DNA from: Mucilaginibacter ginkgonis
GTDB taxonomy: Bacteria > Bacteroidota > Bacteroidia > Sphingobacteriales > Sphingobacteriaceae
Assembly: GCF_009754905.2 (NCBI RefSeq)
Contig: NZ_CP066775.1
Location: 930,001 to 994,000, forward strand
Direction: 5' to 3'
Length of the DNA: 64,000 bases
Below the pieces are notes generated by a model. The model saw only the letters and a list, made by a program, of their open reading frames with translations. It searched no databases and had not been told where the DNA came from. Each line of letters starts with the position of its first letter. Within the stretch, counting starts at the first letter, position 1. This document shows positions 53,985 through 62,608 of the stretch, one piece after another. A program made the position numbers and the translations under genes.

Positions 53985-54073
53985 TGGTTCATAGCTAATA
54001 GTTCATAGTTAATAGTTGGCTTAGAGCATCGTCTAAATATGCCATGAACTATAATCAATGAACCATGAACTTG
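53985..54073. repeat. short imperfect direct and inverted repeats before pyrD
   Basis: Short related words such as ATAGCTAATAGTTCATAGTT and ATGAACTAT/CATGAAC are repeated on both strands. Similar TTCAT/ATGAAC strings occur in many intergenic gaps of related genomes, so this may be a dispersed repeat. Confidence 0.4.
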
Positions 54074-54136
54074 ACGAATGTAATTATTGTTTTCGATGTC
54101 AGGCCCTAAAAATTAAAAATCAATATCTTCGCTGTA

Positions 54137-55183
54137 ATGTATTCGCTTATACGGCCATTGCTTTTTCAATTCGACCCCGAGGATGTGCACCATTTTGTTA
54201 CGCGCAACCTCAAGGCATTTAACCGCTTCCCCGGCGGCGCTGCCTTATCGAAAGCAATGTGGCAAGTTGATGACGACCGTTTGGAGCGAGAAGTATTCGG
54301 CTTAAAGTTTAAGAATCCTGTAGGTCTTGCCGCAGGCTTCGATAAGAATGCAGAGTACATAAATGAAATGGCCAACCTTGGTTTCGGTTTTATAGAGATC
54401 GGCACGGTTACTCCTTTACCGCAACCCGGAAACGAAAAGCCCAGAATGTTTCGCCTGCCGGCGGACGAAGGCCTTATTAACAGGATGGGATTTAATAATA
54501 AAGGCGTGGATATGGCTGCCGGGCGTATAGCCATCTGGCGCAAAAGCCGTCCTGCGTCTCAGGAAAACATTATTGTCGGAGGCAACATCGGCAAAAATAA
54601 GCACACAGCTAATGAGGATGCGGTAAATGATTACATCAAATGCTTTGATAAGTTGTTCGATGTGGTTGATTACTTTGTAGTTAATGTAAGTTCGCCTAAT
54701 ACACCAGGTTTGCGTGCTTTACAAGATAAAAAACCACTCACAGAAATTTTGATGGCGTTGCAAAAGCGAAATCTTAAGGACGGCATACGTAAGCCGGTGC
54801 TGCTAAAGATAGCGCCCGATCTTACTAATGAGCAATTGGATGATATAATTGATATTGTCGCCGAAACAAAGATTGATGGTATTATAGCAACCAACACAAC
54901 CATAAACAGGGAAGGGCTAAAGTCGCCTGGACGGCTTGTTAAGCAAACAGGCGGATTAAGCGGCAAACCATTAACAGAGCGTGCTACGCAGGTAATCGGC
55001 TACCTACATACAAAATCAAACGGCTCTTTTCCAATAATAGGAGCGGGGGGTATACATAGCGCACAGGACGCTATAGATAAGCTGAACGCAGGTGCATCGT
55101 TGATACAACTATACACTGGTTTTATTTACCAGGGCCCCGGATTGATCGGGTCTATCAATAAAAAAATCCTGTCGGTTAAATAA
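54137..55183 (+). CDS. pyrD: dihydroorotate dehydrogenase (quinone), class 2
   Basis: This 348-residue membrane-associated flavoprotein oxidises dihydroorotate and reduces quinone. The N-terminal helix [20 protein letters not shown] is the class 2 membrane-contact part. FMN and substrate segments are [43 protein letters not shown] with the catalytic Ser, and [13 protein letters not shown]. It links pyrimidine synthesis with the respiratory chain. A TATCTTCG near-match to the -7 box lies 15 bases upstream. Confidence 0.95.
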   Translation: MYSLIRPLLFQFDPEDVHHFVTRNLKAFNRFPGGAALSKAMWQVDDDRLEREVFGLKFKNPVGLAAGFDKNAEYINEMANLGFGFIEIGTVTPLPQPGNEKPRMFRLPADEGLINRMGFNNKGVDMAAGRIAIWRKSRPASQENIIVGGNIGKNKHTANEDAVNDYIKCFDKLFDVVDYFVVNVSSPNTPGLRALQDKKPLTEILMALQKRNLKDGIRKPVLLKIAPDLTNEQLDDIIDIVAETKIDGIIATNTTINREGLKSPGRLVKQTGGLSGKPLTERATQVIGYLHTKSNGSFPIIGAGGIHSAQDAIDKLNAGASLIQLYTGFIYQGPGLIGSINKKILSVK

Positions 55184-55194
55184 CCAACAGGATT
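55160..55194 (-). terminator. terminator for the small basic gene, overlapping the pyrD stop
   Basis: A 13-bp stem with one mismatch (ATCCTGTCGGTTA with TAACCAACAGGAT, 2-base loop) is followed on the - strand by seven T. On the + strand the T tract is weak, so it mainly serves the - strand transcript of tRNA-Cys and the 55220-55390 gene. Confidence 0.8.
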
Positions 55195-55219
55195 TATATC
55201 ATTAACTTTCAGTAATAAA

Positions 55220-55390
55220 TTACTTGCTTAGCTGTGCTAAAACTTCGTTGTTCTTAGCTAACTGGCTGTTTTTTGGCTCTTTAGAACGGCTGCCAGGCTG
55301 TAGGTTAGTAGCTAATTTTAAAAACTGAACTTCTAAGCGGGAAAAAGTTTTATTTCTTCTGTCTTTTCTTTTTAAACGGGTAACACTCAT
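55220..55390 (-). CDS. small basic conserved protein, possible ribosomal protein
   Basis: This 56-residue protein is strongly basic at the N-terminus (VTRLKRKDRRNKTFSRLEVQ) and continues with FLKLATNLQPGSRSKEPKN. It starts 30 bases after tRNA-Cys on the same strand and ends at a good terminator, so it looks like a real short gene co-transcribed with the tRNA. Size and charge suggest a ribosome-bound protein. One candidate is the small extra large-subunit protein reported from the Flavobacterium ribosome (bL38), which I could not confirm. It is too short for most automatic gene calls. Confidence 0.65.
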   Translation of the reverse strand: MSVTRLKRKDRRNKTFSRLEVQFLKLATNLQPGSRSKEPKNSQLAKNNEVLAQLSK

Positions 55391-55420
55391 CGTCTTATAT
55401 TTTAATTATACCTTTTAATG

Positions 55421-55491
55421 AGGTCGGAAGCGGATTCGAACCGCTGTAAAAGGTTTTGCAGACCTCTGCCTAGCCACTCGGCCATCCGACC
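55421..55491 (-). tRNA. tRNA-Cys (GCA)
   Basis: 71 bases without encoded CCA. Acceptor stem GGTCGGA with TCCGACC is perfect, the D arm is GCCGAGTGGCTAGGC, the anticodon loop CTGCAAA gives GCA, and the T arm is GCGGTTCGAATCCGC. The 3' CCA must be added by enzyme. Confidence 0.96.
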
Positions 55492-55505
55492 CTTTTTTGG
55501 GATTG

Positions 55506-55535
55506 CAAAAATAGTAATTATTATTTGTAAGCCAA
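55506..55535 (-). promoter_or_regulatory. promoter of tRNA-Cys
   Basis: On the - strand, TTG (55533-55535) is followed after 19 bases by TATTTTTG (55506-55513), matching the Bacteroidota -33/-7 consensus in sequence and spacing. The start of the tRNA is about 14 bases downstream of the box. Confidence 0.65.
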
Positions 55536-55537
55536 CT

Positions 55538-56287
55538 TTATTTCAAGCTATTTCTGTATAGCTCAGAGCAAAATATGGCAGTCGCCACGGCAACATTCAA
55601 AGATTCAGCTTCGCCTACCTGAGGTATTGTTATCGGCTGCTGAATAATTTGCTGTAACTTTTCGCTGATGCCATTTCCTTCATTTCCCATTACGACTATC
55701 GCTTCGCTACCAAAATTTGTTTCGTAAATGCTTTTGCCGTTCAGTAACGCGCCGAATACCGGTAATTGTGCATTGGAAATTACAGTCTCCAAATCGGCAT
55801 AATGAACGGCAACTCGCGATAAGGAACCCATTGTTGCCTGAACCACCTTTGGATTGTAAACATCAACCGTATCTTCAGAACAGATCACATTTTTTATACC
55901 AAACCAGTCTGCCGTGCGGATGATGGTGCCCATATTGCCCGGGTCTTGCACACCATCAAGCACCAGTGAAAATTTATTTTTTAATAAAGCGCTGTTTAAA
56001 CTAAGCGGGGTGGGGATTGTTATTAGCGCCAATACTCCGGGAGGTGTTTTTAGGCTGCTGATGCGCGCCATATCGGCAACAGAAATTTCCAGAATGTTTA
56101 TATTCTTAGATAATTTCAGCATTTTTGAACCGAAGCCCAGAGTGTGATAAACAGTTTGGGTTTGGTAGCCCGAATGGCAAAATTCTAAAACAGATTTTAA
56201 TCCTTCGACTATAAATAAGTTATGCTGCCTTCGAAATTTTTTATGTTGTAAAGATGTTATTAAACTGATCTGTGATTTTGAGAGCAT
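55538..56287 (-). CDS. TrmH-family (SpoU) RNA 2'-O-methyltransferase
   Basis: This 249-residue protein has an N-terminal substrate-binding part (QHKKFRRQHNLFIVEGLKSV) and a C-terminal SPOUT knot with the three motifs: DPGNMGTIIRTADWFG, VVMGNEGNGISEKL and IPQVGEAESLNVAVATAIF. SPOUT enzymes methylate the ribose of tRNA or 23S rRNA using SAM. The target is not clear; RlmB-like or TsnR-like is possible. The ATG start at 56287 overlaps, on the opposite strand, the start of tamL by about 16 bases. Confidence 0.9.
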   Translation of the reverse strand: MLSKSQISLITSLQHKKFRRQHNLFIVEGLKSVLEFCHSGYQTQTVYHTLGFGSKMLKLSKNINILEISVADMARISSLKTPPGVLALITIPTPLSLNSALLKNKFSLVLDGVQDPGNMGTIIRTADWFGIKNVICSEDTVDVYNPKVVQATMGSLSRVAVHYADLETVISNAQLPVFGALLNGKSIYETNFGSEAIVVMGNEGNGISEKLQQIIQQPITIPQVGEAESLNVAVATAIFCSELYRNSLK

Positions 56288-58671
56288 ACTTTAAGCCGGC
56301 CGGTTACCGCTTTACAATATTAACCATTTTCCTGGTGCTTTTGCTTTCCGCGTGCAGCCTTACACGTACGCTAGGCCCTAACCAGGCGCTGGTGCGCAAC
56401 GTTTCTGTAAAAGGAATAGCCGAAGATGATTTCGCCGAAGAGTCGCTCCTATACATTGATAAAAGCCAGCAGCCGAATAATTACATCAACCTGCAACTAT
56501 ATCTTTTATTCAATAAAAAAGGTAAGAAAGACATCGGCGAAGCCCCATCCATCTTAGATAGCAACGATGTTGAGTACTCGCGCCAGCAGATACAGCGTTT
56601 TTTAAATAACAAAGGCTATTTAAAGGCCACGGTGACAGATTCGATCGTTGTAAAAAAGAAAAAGGCTAGTTTATTTTTTACCGCTAAAGAGGGGCCGTTG
56701 TTTAAGATCCGTAAACTGCAGGACAGTATCCAAGACCCCAAGGTAAGGCAGCTTTACCGCCGTACACGCAGTACCTTTTCGCACATACAACCCGGAGGCC
56801 GGTTTGATACCGATAGCCTGGCTTATGACCGCGACCAGTTTTACCTGGTAATGAAACGTAACGGTTATTTCGACTTTTACCGCCAGTACATCAATTTTAA
56901 TTACGATTCGACATTTAACTCCAGCGTAGTAGACGTGCGTGTGATCATCAATAACCCGACGGGTAAAAATGAGCACCCTGTATATACAGTTAATAACACA
57001 TTAGTATCCATTGCCAAAAGTAGCGGACGCACGCCGGGAAAGGCAGATACCATACAGGTTGATTCGCAATTGCGTTTTGTGGACTTTTCGGGCAAATTTA
57101 ACCCACGAACGGTAAGGCCATATATTTTTCTCAAAAAGGGCGACATCTATAACATAGACCAGCAAAACTTAACTACATCGCGGCTTTCTGAACTGAACGT
57201 TTTCCGTAATGTGCCCAACCCGGTTTATACTAAGCTGGCAGACAGTACCAACCGGCTCGATTCAAAAATAGACATCATCCCGTTACCGCGGTTCAGCGAC
57301 AGGGTAGAAGCCGAATTCCTTTTCAGCGGTGGTCGATACGGTTATAACCTTGGTAATACCTTCACAAATCGCAACGTTTTTAAAGGCGCAGAAGCGCTTA
57401 TTATTAAAACTAACTGGAGCGTGTTGTTTGATAACGGGCGTAACACGGCTACAACTAGCGGCATTGAAAACCAGGATTTAAAACTGGGTGCCAGTTTGGT
57501 ATTCCCGCGCATTGTGTCGCCGTGGAGTTTCCCAAGCCTGGGCAAATATGGTGTTCCGCATACCACGGTCTCAACCAACTTTCAGTTATTCTATCAGAAG
57601 GGCTTGGTACAGCGCGAAAGTTTCTTAAACTCTCTTACTTACGACTGGGCCGAGCTTTCCAATAAACTGCACAGCCTCACACCGATAAACATAGAGTACT
57701 CGCAAGGAACTATTGATCCGTTCGCTTATTCGCAATTGTTGGCTAATAACCGCTTTTCTTATATCTATCTAATTGGCAGAAAGATATTTACAGCTGGAAG
57801 CCAGTACACATATCAGCAAAATGCCAATAAATTAAGCTCGCTCGAGAGCTTCAATTACTTCCGTGGCTTTATTGATGTAGGCGGTAACACGCTCGACCTG
57901 TTAGCCAGGTTGACACACTCTGGCAGTGACAGCCTTGGCCGTAAGATATTTGGATTGCACTACGCGCAATACGCTAAAGTTGAATTAGATTTCAGGCGTT
58001 ACAACCATTTAGGCGGCGAGCAGCAGCTGATCTTCAGGGTCAACCCGGGAATCGGCATACCATATGGCAACAGCAGCCATGCGCCAAGTGATAACGGATT
58101 ATTCAACAGCAGCCAGTTGATATTTGAAAAAAACTTTTACGTGGGTGGTGCCAATGACATCCGTGCATGGTTACCGCGTACCCTCGGCCCCGGCAATTTT
58201 AACCGTGGCACGTATTATGGCGCAGATATAACTACCCGTGAGCGATTGAAATACCTCGACCAGTTTGGCGAGATCAAATTTGTAGGCAACCTGGAATACC
58301 GCTATAACGTAGCGCATGACTTCTTTGGCTCGAAATTAAATGGTGCAACATTCCTCGATTTTGGTAACGTTTGGCGTTTACATGACGAGCCCGATTTCCC
58401 CGGTGGGCAGTTCAAATTCGGCAATTTCTATAATTCGCTGGCGGCAGGTATAGGCACAGGTTTCAGGCTCGATCTTACCTTCTTCGTATTCAGGTTTGAT
58501 GCCGCGTTTAAATTTAAAGATCCGCAATTCCAGGGAGCCGACCAGTACGTGCTCATCAGGCATTTTAATGAGCTATTTAAACCGGGCCCGTTTAAAAATG
58601 CCTATTACGCCCTCAATGGCGAGAGCTACAACTTTATGCAGTTGAACTTCGGAATAGGTTTGCCGTTCTGA
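56272..58671 (+). CDS. tamL: TamL-type outer-membrane lipoprotein of the BamA/TamA superfamily
   Basis: This 799-residue protein has a lipoprotein signal (FLVLLLSAC), POTRA-like repeats (LNNKGYLKATVTDSIVV, VMKRNGYFDFYRQYINF, SRLSELNVFRNVP) and a C-terminal 16-strand barrel typical of BamA/TamA. The lipobox instead of a plain signal peptide is the Bacteroidota TamL variant, which partners with TamB for outer-membrane assembly. Starts possible are GTG 56272 and TTG 56278; no ATG fits before the signal. The start overlaps that of the divergent TrmH-like gene. Confidence 0.9.
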   Translation: MILRAYFKPAGYRFTILTIFLVLLLSACSLTRTLGPNQALVRNVSVKGIAEDDFAEESLLYIDKSQQPNNYINLQLYLLFNKKGKKDIGEAPSILDSNDVEYSRQQIQRFLNNKGYLKATVTDSIVVKKKKASLFFTAKEGPLFKIRKLQDSIQDPKVRQLYRRTRSTFSHIQPGGRFDTDSLAYDRDQFYLVMKRNGYFDFYRQYINFNYDSTFNSSVVDVRVIINNPTGKNEHPVYTVNNTLVSIAKSSGRTPGKADTIQVDSQLRFVDFSGKFNPRTVRPYIFLKKGDIYNIDQQNLTTSRLSELNVFRNVPNPVYTKLADSTNRLDSKIDIIPLPRFSDRVEAEFLFSGGRYGYNLGNTFTNRNVFKGAEALIIKTNWSVLFDNGRNTATTSGIENQDLKLGASLVFPRIVSPWSFPSLGKYGVPHTTVSTNFQLFYQKGLVQRESFLNSLTYDWAELSNKLHSLTPINIEYSQGTIDPFAYSQLLANNRFSYIYLIGRKIFTAGSQYTYQQNANKLSSLESFNYFRGFIDVGGNTLDLLARLTHSGSDSLGRKIFGLHYAQYAKVELDFRRYNHLGGEQQLIFRVNPGIGIPYGNSSHAPSDNGLFNSSQLIFEKNFYVGGANDIRAWLPRTLGPGNFNRGTYYGADITTRERLKYLDQFGEIKFVGNLEYRYNVAHDFFGSKLNGATFLDFGNVWRLHDEPDFPGGQFKFGNFYNSLAAGIGTGFRLDLTFFVFRFDAAFKFKDPQFQGADQYVLIRHFNELFKPGPFKNAYYALNGESYNFMQLNFGIGLPF

Positions 58672-58684
58672 GGTAAAATTTATT

Positions 58685-58739
58685 CTGCGACCTCCCACTG
58701 CGTCTTTGCGAGGAGTATTGACGACGAAGCAATCCCACA
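58685..58739. repeat. partial REP of the TGTCATTGCGAG family
   Basis: GTCTTTGCGAGGAGTATTGA followed by CGACGAAGCAATCCCAC keeps one arm with an insertion of a few bases. It lies in the gap after tamL. Confidence 0.55.
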
Positions 58740-58781
58740 CTATGCTTAACTTAATAGAATGAGTAATAAAGTTTCGTCTAA

Positions 58782-59195
58782 TTAGCCGAAGAAAAGATCA
58801 TCTTCAAATGTGTAATTCAGCAATTTTTCAATTCCTTTAAACCAAACATATGTGTGTTGCGGTAGTTCGAAAAACAATCGATAATGCTTTGCAAACTCCG
58901 CGAAAGTTAACGTGTAAGCATTATCCATTACGCCATCCCCAAAAACAACAACTTCTGCGTCATACGCTAAATTTTCTTTAAGCGCAATTTCGGCAAGAAA
59001 TTCCGGAACTTTCTCAAGCCCTTCAACAGTATCAGATGAAAGCGACTCTTGTATATCATCGACTTTTGACCAGTCAATCCTGTTTAACCCAATTGGGTAT
59101 TTCCGATCCAACAAAGAAAACCACTTCTCACTGCTCTCGTACGCCAAAATTAAATCGTTCAATTTCTCGACGACTTCTTTATCGTAATCGTTCAT
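58782..59195 (-). CDS. hypothetical acidic protein, 137 residues
   Basis: A soluble acidic protein without signal peptide (ends FTFEDDLFFG-like). Repeated short helices and strands suggest a compact alpha/beta fold (GDGVMDNAYTLTFAEFAKHY). No family is recognised; small cytoplasmic proteins of this type are sometimes immunity-like, but nothing here supports it. Its start is one base after the upstream gene's stop, so it is co-transcribed with the membrane protein at 59197. Confidence 0.6.
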   Translation of the reverse strand: MNDYDKEVVEKLNDLILAYESSEKWFSLLDRKYPIGLNRIDWSKVDDIQESLSSDTVEGLEKVPEFLAEIALKENLAYDAEVVVFGDGVMDNAYTLTFAEFAKHYRLFFELPQHTYVWFKGIEKLLNYTFEDDLFFG

Positions 59196-59196
59196 T

Positions 59197-59730
59197 CTAA
59201 AACAACCGCTTTAATCCATCAAATACACTCTCAAAGAAAGTAGGCACGCTTAAACCGTTATGATAATTAAAGTACAGGAAGATGATGAACAGGATAACGG
59301 CAATGATGATAAACTTTTTGAATAGCCACCCTGCCAGGATAATTGCAACCGGGATGACCAATAGCCAGATCCAGCTGATGTGAAGCGGGGTGATGTCATG
59401 CTCGTGTTTGTATAGATAGAAAAGCGATCCGTAGGTACCTGTATCATCGCTGTGTTTGATGTATACAAAACTTGACCGTTGTATCTTGTGGTGATAAAAA
59501 GCAGTGCCTTTGTCAAAGTTGAGCGTATCTACAAAGCCGTTTACAGAAAACACATAAGAGCCGCTGATGACTTCATCAACCTCATTGGCCGTATCTGCGG
59601 CGACTATAGCGATCTCGTCCTTAGCGAACGGATTAGCCTTAACCACAAAGTTTTTTAAAGAGCTTGTGTCAGCGAAACTATAAGCAGCCGACAGCAGGCA
59701 TATCAATGTGAAGATCAGTTTTTTGGTCAT
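59197..59730 (-). CDS. hypothetical exported protein with C-terminal membrane helices
   Basis: The 177-residue protein starts with a signal peptide (KKLIFTLICLLSAAYSFA). A soluble part rich in beta strands follows (about 22-118), then two hydrophobic helices (ISWIWLLVIPVAIILAGWLF and IIIAVILFIIFLYF). It looks like a periplasmic domain anchored by a C-terminal hairpin. No family is recognised. It lies between tspO and the 58782 gene on one strand. Confidence 0.6.
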   Translation of the reverse strand: MTKKLIFTLICLLSAAYSFADTSSLKNFVVKANPFAKDEIAIVAADTANEVDEVISGSYVFSVNGFVDTLNFDKGTAFYHHKIQRSSFVYIKHSDDTGTYGSLFYLYKHEHDITPLHISWIWLLVIPVAIILAGWLFKKFIIIAVILFIIFLYFNYHNGLSVPTFFESVFDGLKRLF

Positions 59731-59777
59731 GGCTATGGCCGGTGCAGTACACCTTCGGCGATTAAAAGTAATAAATA

Positions 59778-60269
59778 TTAGTTGTTTAGCAGGTAGATGC
59801 TAAAGTTTAAGGCAGTCGCAAAGCTTACCCATAAAAGGTAAGGCACCAACAACCATGCTGCGGGTTTACTTAGCCTGGCAAAGGCAAAAATATTAAAAAT
59901 GATGAGTAGCCATAAGACAATGATTATCACCAATCCGCCTAATATCTGGTGCATACCAAAGAATACGATAGACCAGATAAAATTGAAAAACAACTGTGTG
60001 AAATATATCGACCGGATGTTTTTGTAAGCTATGCTTGGCTCACGTTTTTTCCAGACCAGGTAGGCCGCCGTGGCGATCATAATATAAAGAATGGTCCAGG
60101 CAATGGGGAATGCCCATGACGGCGGTGTGAACGATGGCTTGTTGATCCGGCTGTACCAACCTTCAATTTCCGGCCGGGTAAAGAGGGAAGCAACTCCGCC
60201 AATGGCTAAAGTCATTGCCAAGCTAACGGCGTAGGGAATCGGCTGGAATTTTGAAGAAGTGTTCGGCAT
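59778..60269 (-). CDS. TspO/MBR family tryptophan-rich sensory protein
   Basis: This 163-residue protein has five TM helices. Family marks are GWYSRINKPSFTPPSWAFPIAW, YLVWKKRE and the helix ending in IWSIVFFGMHQI. TspO proteins bind porphyrins and help control tetrapyrrole and stress responses. It starts 36 bases after moeA on the same strand, so it may be a read-through passenger of the molybdenum cofactor operon. Confidence 0.9.
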   Translation of the reverse strand: MPNTSSKFQPIPYAVSLAMTLAIGGVASLFTRPEIEGWYSRINKPSFTPPSWAFPIAWTILYIMIATAAYLVWKKREPSIAYKNIRSIYFTQLFFNFIWSIVFFGMHQILGGLVIIIVLWLLIIFNIFAFARLSKPAAWLLVPYLLWVSFATALNFSIYLLNN

Positions 60270-60305
60270 GTGGTAGATACAAACCGGGTTATGGAAATGT
60301 TTAAG

Positions 60306-61493
60306 TTACAACCAATGAAGGGAAAATGCTTCATCCGTACCGAACTCGTCGCGTCCTTTTGCCAAAGTCAGTATCGCGTTGGCGGCAGCAAGCGAAACTA
60401 GATCACCAGAGGTCGAGGTTTCAACAGGGTGGGCAATTACTTTACCACGTTCTGTGGCAGCGTTCACCAATAAGTGTAGTGTAAGATCGGGCTTGAAGGT
60501 AAAAGGCTTGCTCAAAAATGCAGATGCAGGTCTCGACTGCTGCTTTAAGCAGGCATTTAGCCAACCTCTGAAATATAACTGGTAACAAACATATGTTGAT
60601 ACCGGGTTACCCGGGAAACCGAATATTAAAGCGCCGTTTGGCATTTTACCGAATAAGAAAGGTTTGCCCGGTCGCTGTGCAATGCCATGGAACTTTTCAC
60701 TAAAGCCCATCTCATTCAAGACACGGGGCAGATAATCGAATTTGCCCTTCGATACTGCACCAGATAATAATACAACATCATAATATGCGGTAATAGTAGT
60801 TAGCTGTTCCTTTAACAGCAATGCATTGTCGGGTAAATGATATTGTGAAGCAGTTATGCAATCTTTCTGCAAAGCTGTAGTCAGCATATAACTGTTAGAC
60901 TGCCTGATCTGATGCGGAAGGGGCATGGCTTTTACAGGTACCAGTTCGTCACCTGTGGCGCAAACGGCTATTTTCGGTAGATGGTAGACCTTAACCTTAT
61001 TATATCCCGAAGATGCTAACAGGCCAATTACCGCCGGTGTAATTCTCGCATCTTTCGCGATTAAAACTTCGCCTTGCTTAGAGTCTACACCCCGGCGATG
61101 CACATTCTGATAAGCTGCGACCATATCCGTATTTACAATAGCCGACCCGCTTCTGATGTCGCAAAGCTCGTACGGAATTACAGCATCTGTTCCTATTGGC
61201 AGCATAGCGCCGGTCATCACTTCAATACAGTTCTTTTTGTTCGTAAGTGTTACCTGAGGTTGCCCGGCTGCCTGGATCGCTTCCATTTTGAACTCACGAA
61301 TGCCGTCGATAAATACTGATGAAGCTATGGCAATGCCATCCATAGTGACACGATCAAAGGGTGGATAGTCGCGGTCGGCAATAATATCTTCAGCAAGCAC
61401 ACGGCCGGCAGCGATAAGAAGCGGTACTTCTTCCACGCCAAAGTTTTTGGCTTCTGCTAAAACGAGCGTTAGTGATTCGGCAACATCGATCAT
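60306..61493 (-). CDS. moeA: molybdopterin molybdotransferase
   Basis: This 395-residue enzyme inserts molybdate into adenylated molybdopterin. It has the four-domain MoeA layout, with RDYPPFDRVTMDGIAI at the start, the ligand-binding VCATGDELVPVK, LSGAVSKGKFDYLPRVL (usually SGGVSVGDYD) and FGFPGNPVSTYVCYQLY. Its ATG overlaps the moeB-like stop by 4 bases. The Ala and Lys changes in the SGAVSKGKFD loop are mild. Confidence 0.93.
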   Translation of the reverse strand: MIDVAESLTLVLAEAKNFGVEEVPLLIAAGRVLAEDIIADRDYPPFDRVTMDGIAIASSVFIDGIREFKMEAIQAAGQPQVTLTNKKNCIEVMTGAMLPIGTDAVIPYELCDIRSGSAIVNTDMVAAYQNVHRRGVDSKQGEVLIAKDARITPAVIGLLASSGYNKVKVYHLPKIAVCATGDELVPVKAMPLPHQIRQSNSYMLTTALQKDCITASQYHLPDNALLLKEQLTTITAYYDVVLLSGAVSKGKFDYLPRVLNEMGFSEKFHGIAQRPGKPFLFGKMPNGALIFGFPGNPVSTYVCYQLYFRGWLNACLKQQSRPASAFLSKPFTFKPDLTLHLLVNAATERGKVIAHPVETSTSGDLVSLAAANAILTLAKGRDEFGTDEAFSLHWL

Positions 61494-62608
61494 TTGGACA
61501 CTGATGTTTCCGGATATACAATAAACTGCTCATCAAATTCATCGAACCACGACTCGAGACCACCCTCAACATTTTGTACCTGGCTTCCGGGATGTATTTG
61601 TTTGATGATTTCTGCCGCTCTTGCGCTTCGGCCGCCAATTTCGCATATCAAAATCAATGGAACATCGATTTGCCTATTGCTGAAATACGCTTTGACATTG
61701 ACCAATGGGACATTTCGCGAAAAACTCAAATGCTCTGCGGTAAACTCTTTGGGTTCGCGTACGTCAATCAGTTCGAAGGGTGTACCACCTTCATGCATTT
61801 TATATAATTCATGCACATCAATGGTAGAACTTGATTCGCAATGCGGCGTATCATAAGTTGGTTGTAGCGTTTTGATAAATTTGTTTTGCGCATTTACTTT
61901 CAGTTTGATCTTGTACTGCTCGTCGCGCAGCAGATCAAAGACCTGTAAATAGCCGCTTAAATTATCGCCAATACCGGTTATAACTTTTACGGCCTGCAAC
62001 GCTTGCTGACAGCCAATAATGCCGGGCGCTATGCCCAAAACTCCGGCCGTATCACAATTAGGTATTTCATTTTCTGCGGGAGGGTGGGGATACACACACC
62101 GATAAGTAGGCCCGCCCTGGTAATTAAATACGCTTACATGCCCTTCAAATTGCTGCACAGCACCGTACACAAAAGGTTTGTTCAGGATCACACAGGCGTC
62201 ATTAATCAGGTACCGGGTGCCAAAATTGTCGCTGGCATCGATCACGAAATTATACTCGCTTATTGTTGAGAGCGCATCTTTCGTATTTAGAAAATGCAGA
62301 TGAGATTTAAATTTAACTTTCGAATTCAGCTTAAAAAGTTTTTCCATTGCAACCTCTGCCTTCAAAAGTCCAATGTCTTCTTCACTGTATAAAACCTGCC
62401 TGTGCAGATTGTCAGCTTTTATTATGTCGCCGTCTATGATTCCGATGGTGCCTACGCCCATCCCGGTAAGGTATTGCAAAACGGGAACGCCCAATCCGCC
62501 TGCGCCAACAACCAGCACTTTCGCCACCGCTAATTTCTGCTGTGCATCCTTACCAAATCCTGCAAGTTTTACCTGCCTGTCATATCTGTCTTTAATCATA
62601 TCAGCCAC
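61490..62608 (-). CDS. MoeB/ThiF-like adenylyltransferase with C-terminal rhodanese domain
   Basis: This 372-residue protein has an N-terminal E1-like domain (VLVVGAGGLGVPVLQYLTGM, IIDGDIIKADNLHRQ, DASDNFGTRYLIND) that activates the C-terminus of MoaD or ThiS. A rhodanese domain follows (about 270-370) with active-site loop LICEIGGRSARA, Cys present. Such fusions (MOCS3/MoeZ type) both adenylate and sulfurate the carrier protein. Located between moaA and moeA, so molybdopterin synthesis is the likely role. Confidence 0.9.
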   Translation of the reverse strand: MADMIKDRYDRQVKLAGFGKDAQQKLAVAKVLVVGAGGLGVPVLQYLTGMGVGTIGIIDGDIIKADNLHRQVLYSEEDIGLLKAEVAMEKLFKLNSKVKFKSHLHFLNTKDALSTISEYNFVIDASDNFGTRYLINDACVILNKPFVYGAVQQFEGHVSVFNYQGGPTYRCVYPHPPAENEIPNCDTAGVLGIAPGIIGCQQALQAVKVITGIGDNLSGYLQVFDLLRDEQYKIKLKVNAQNKFIKTLQPTYDTPHCESSSTIDVHELYKMHEGGTPFELIDVREPKEFTAEHLSFSRNVPLVNVKAYFSNRQIDVPLILICEIGGRSARAAEIIKQIHPGSQVQNVEGGLESWFDEFDEQFIVYPETSVSK

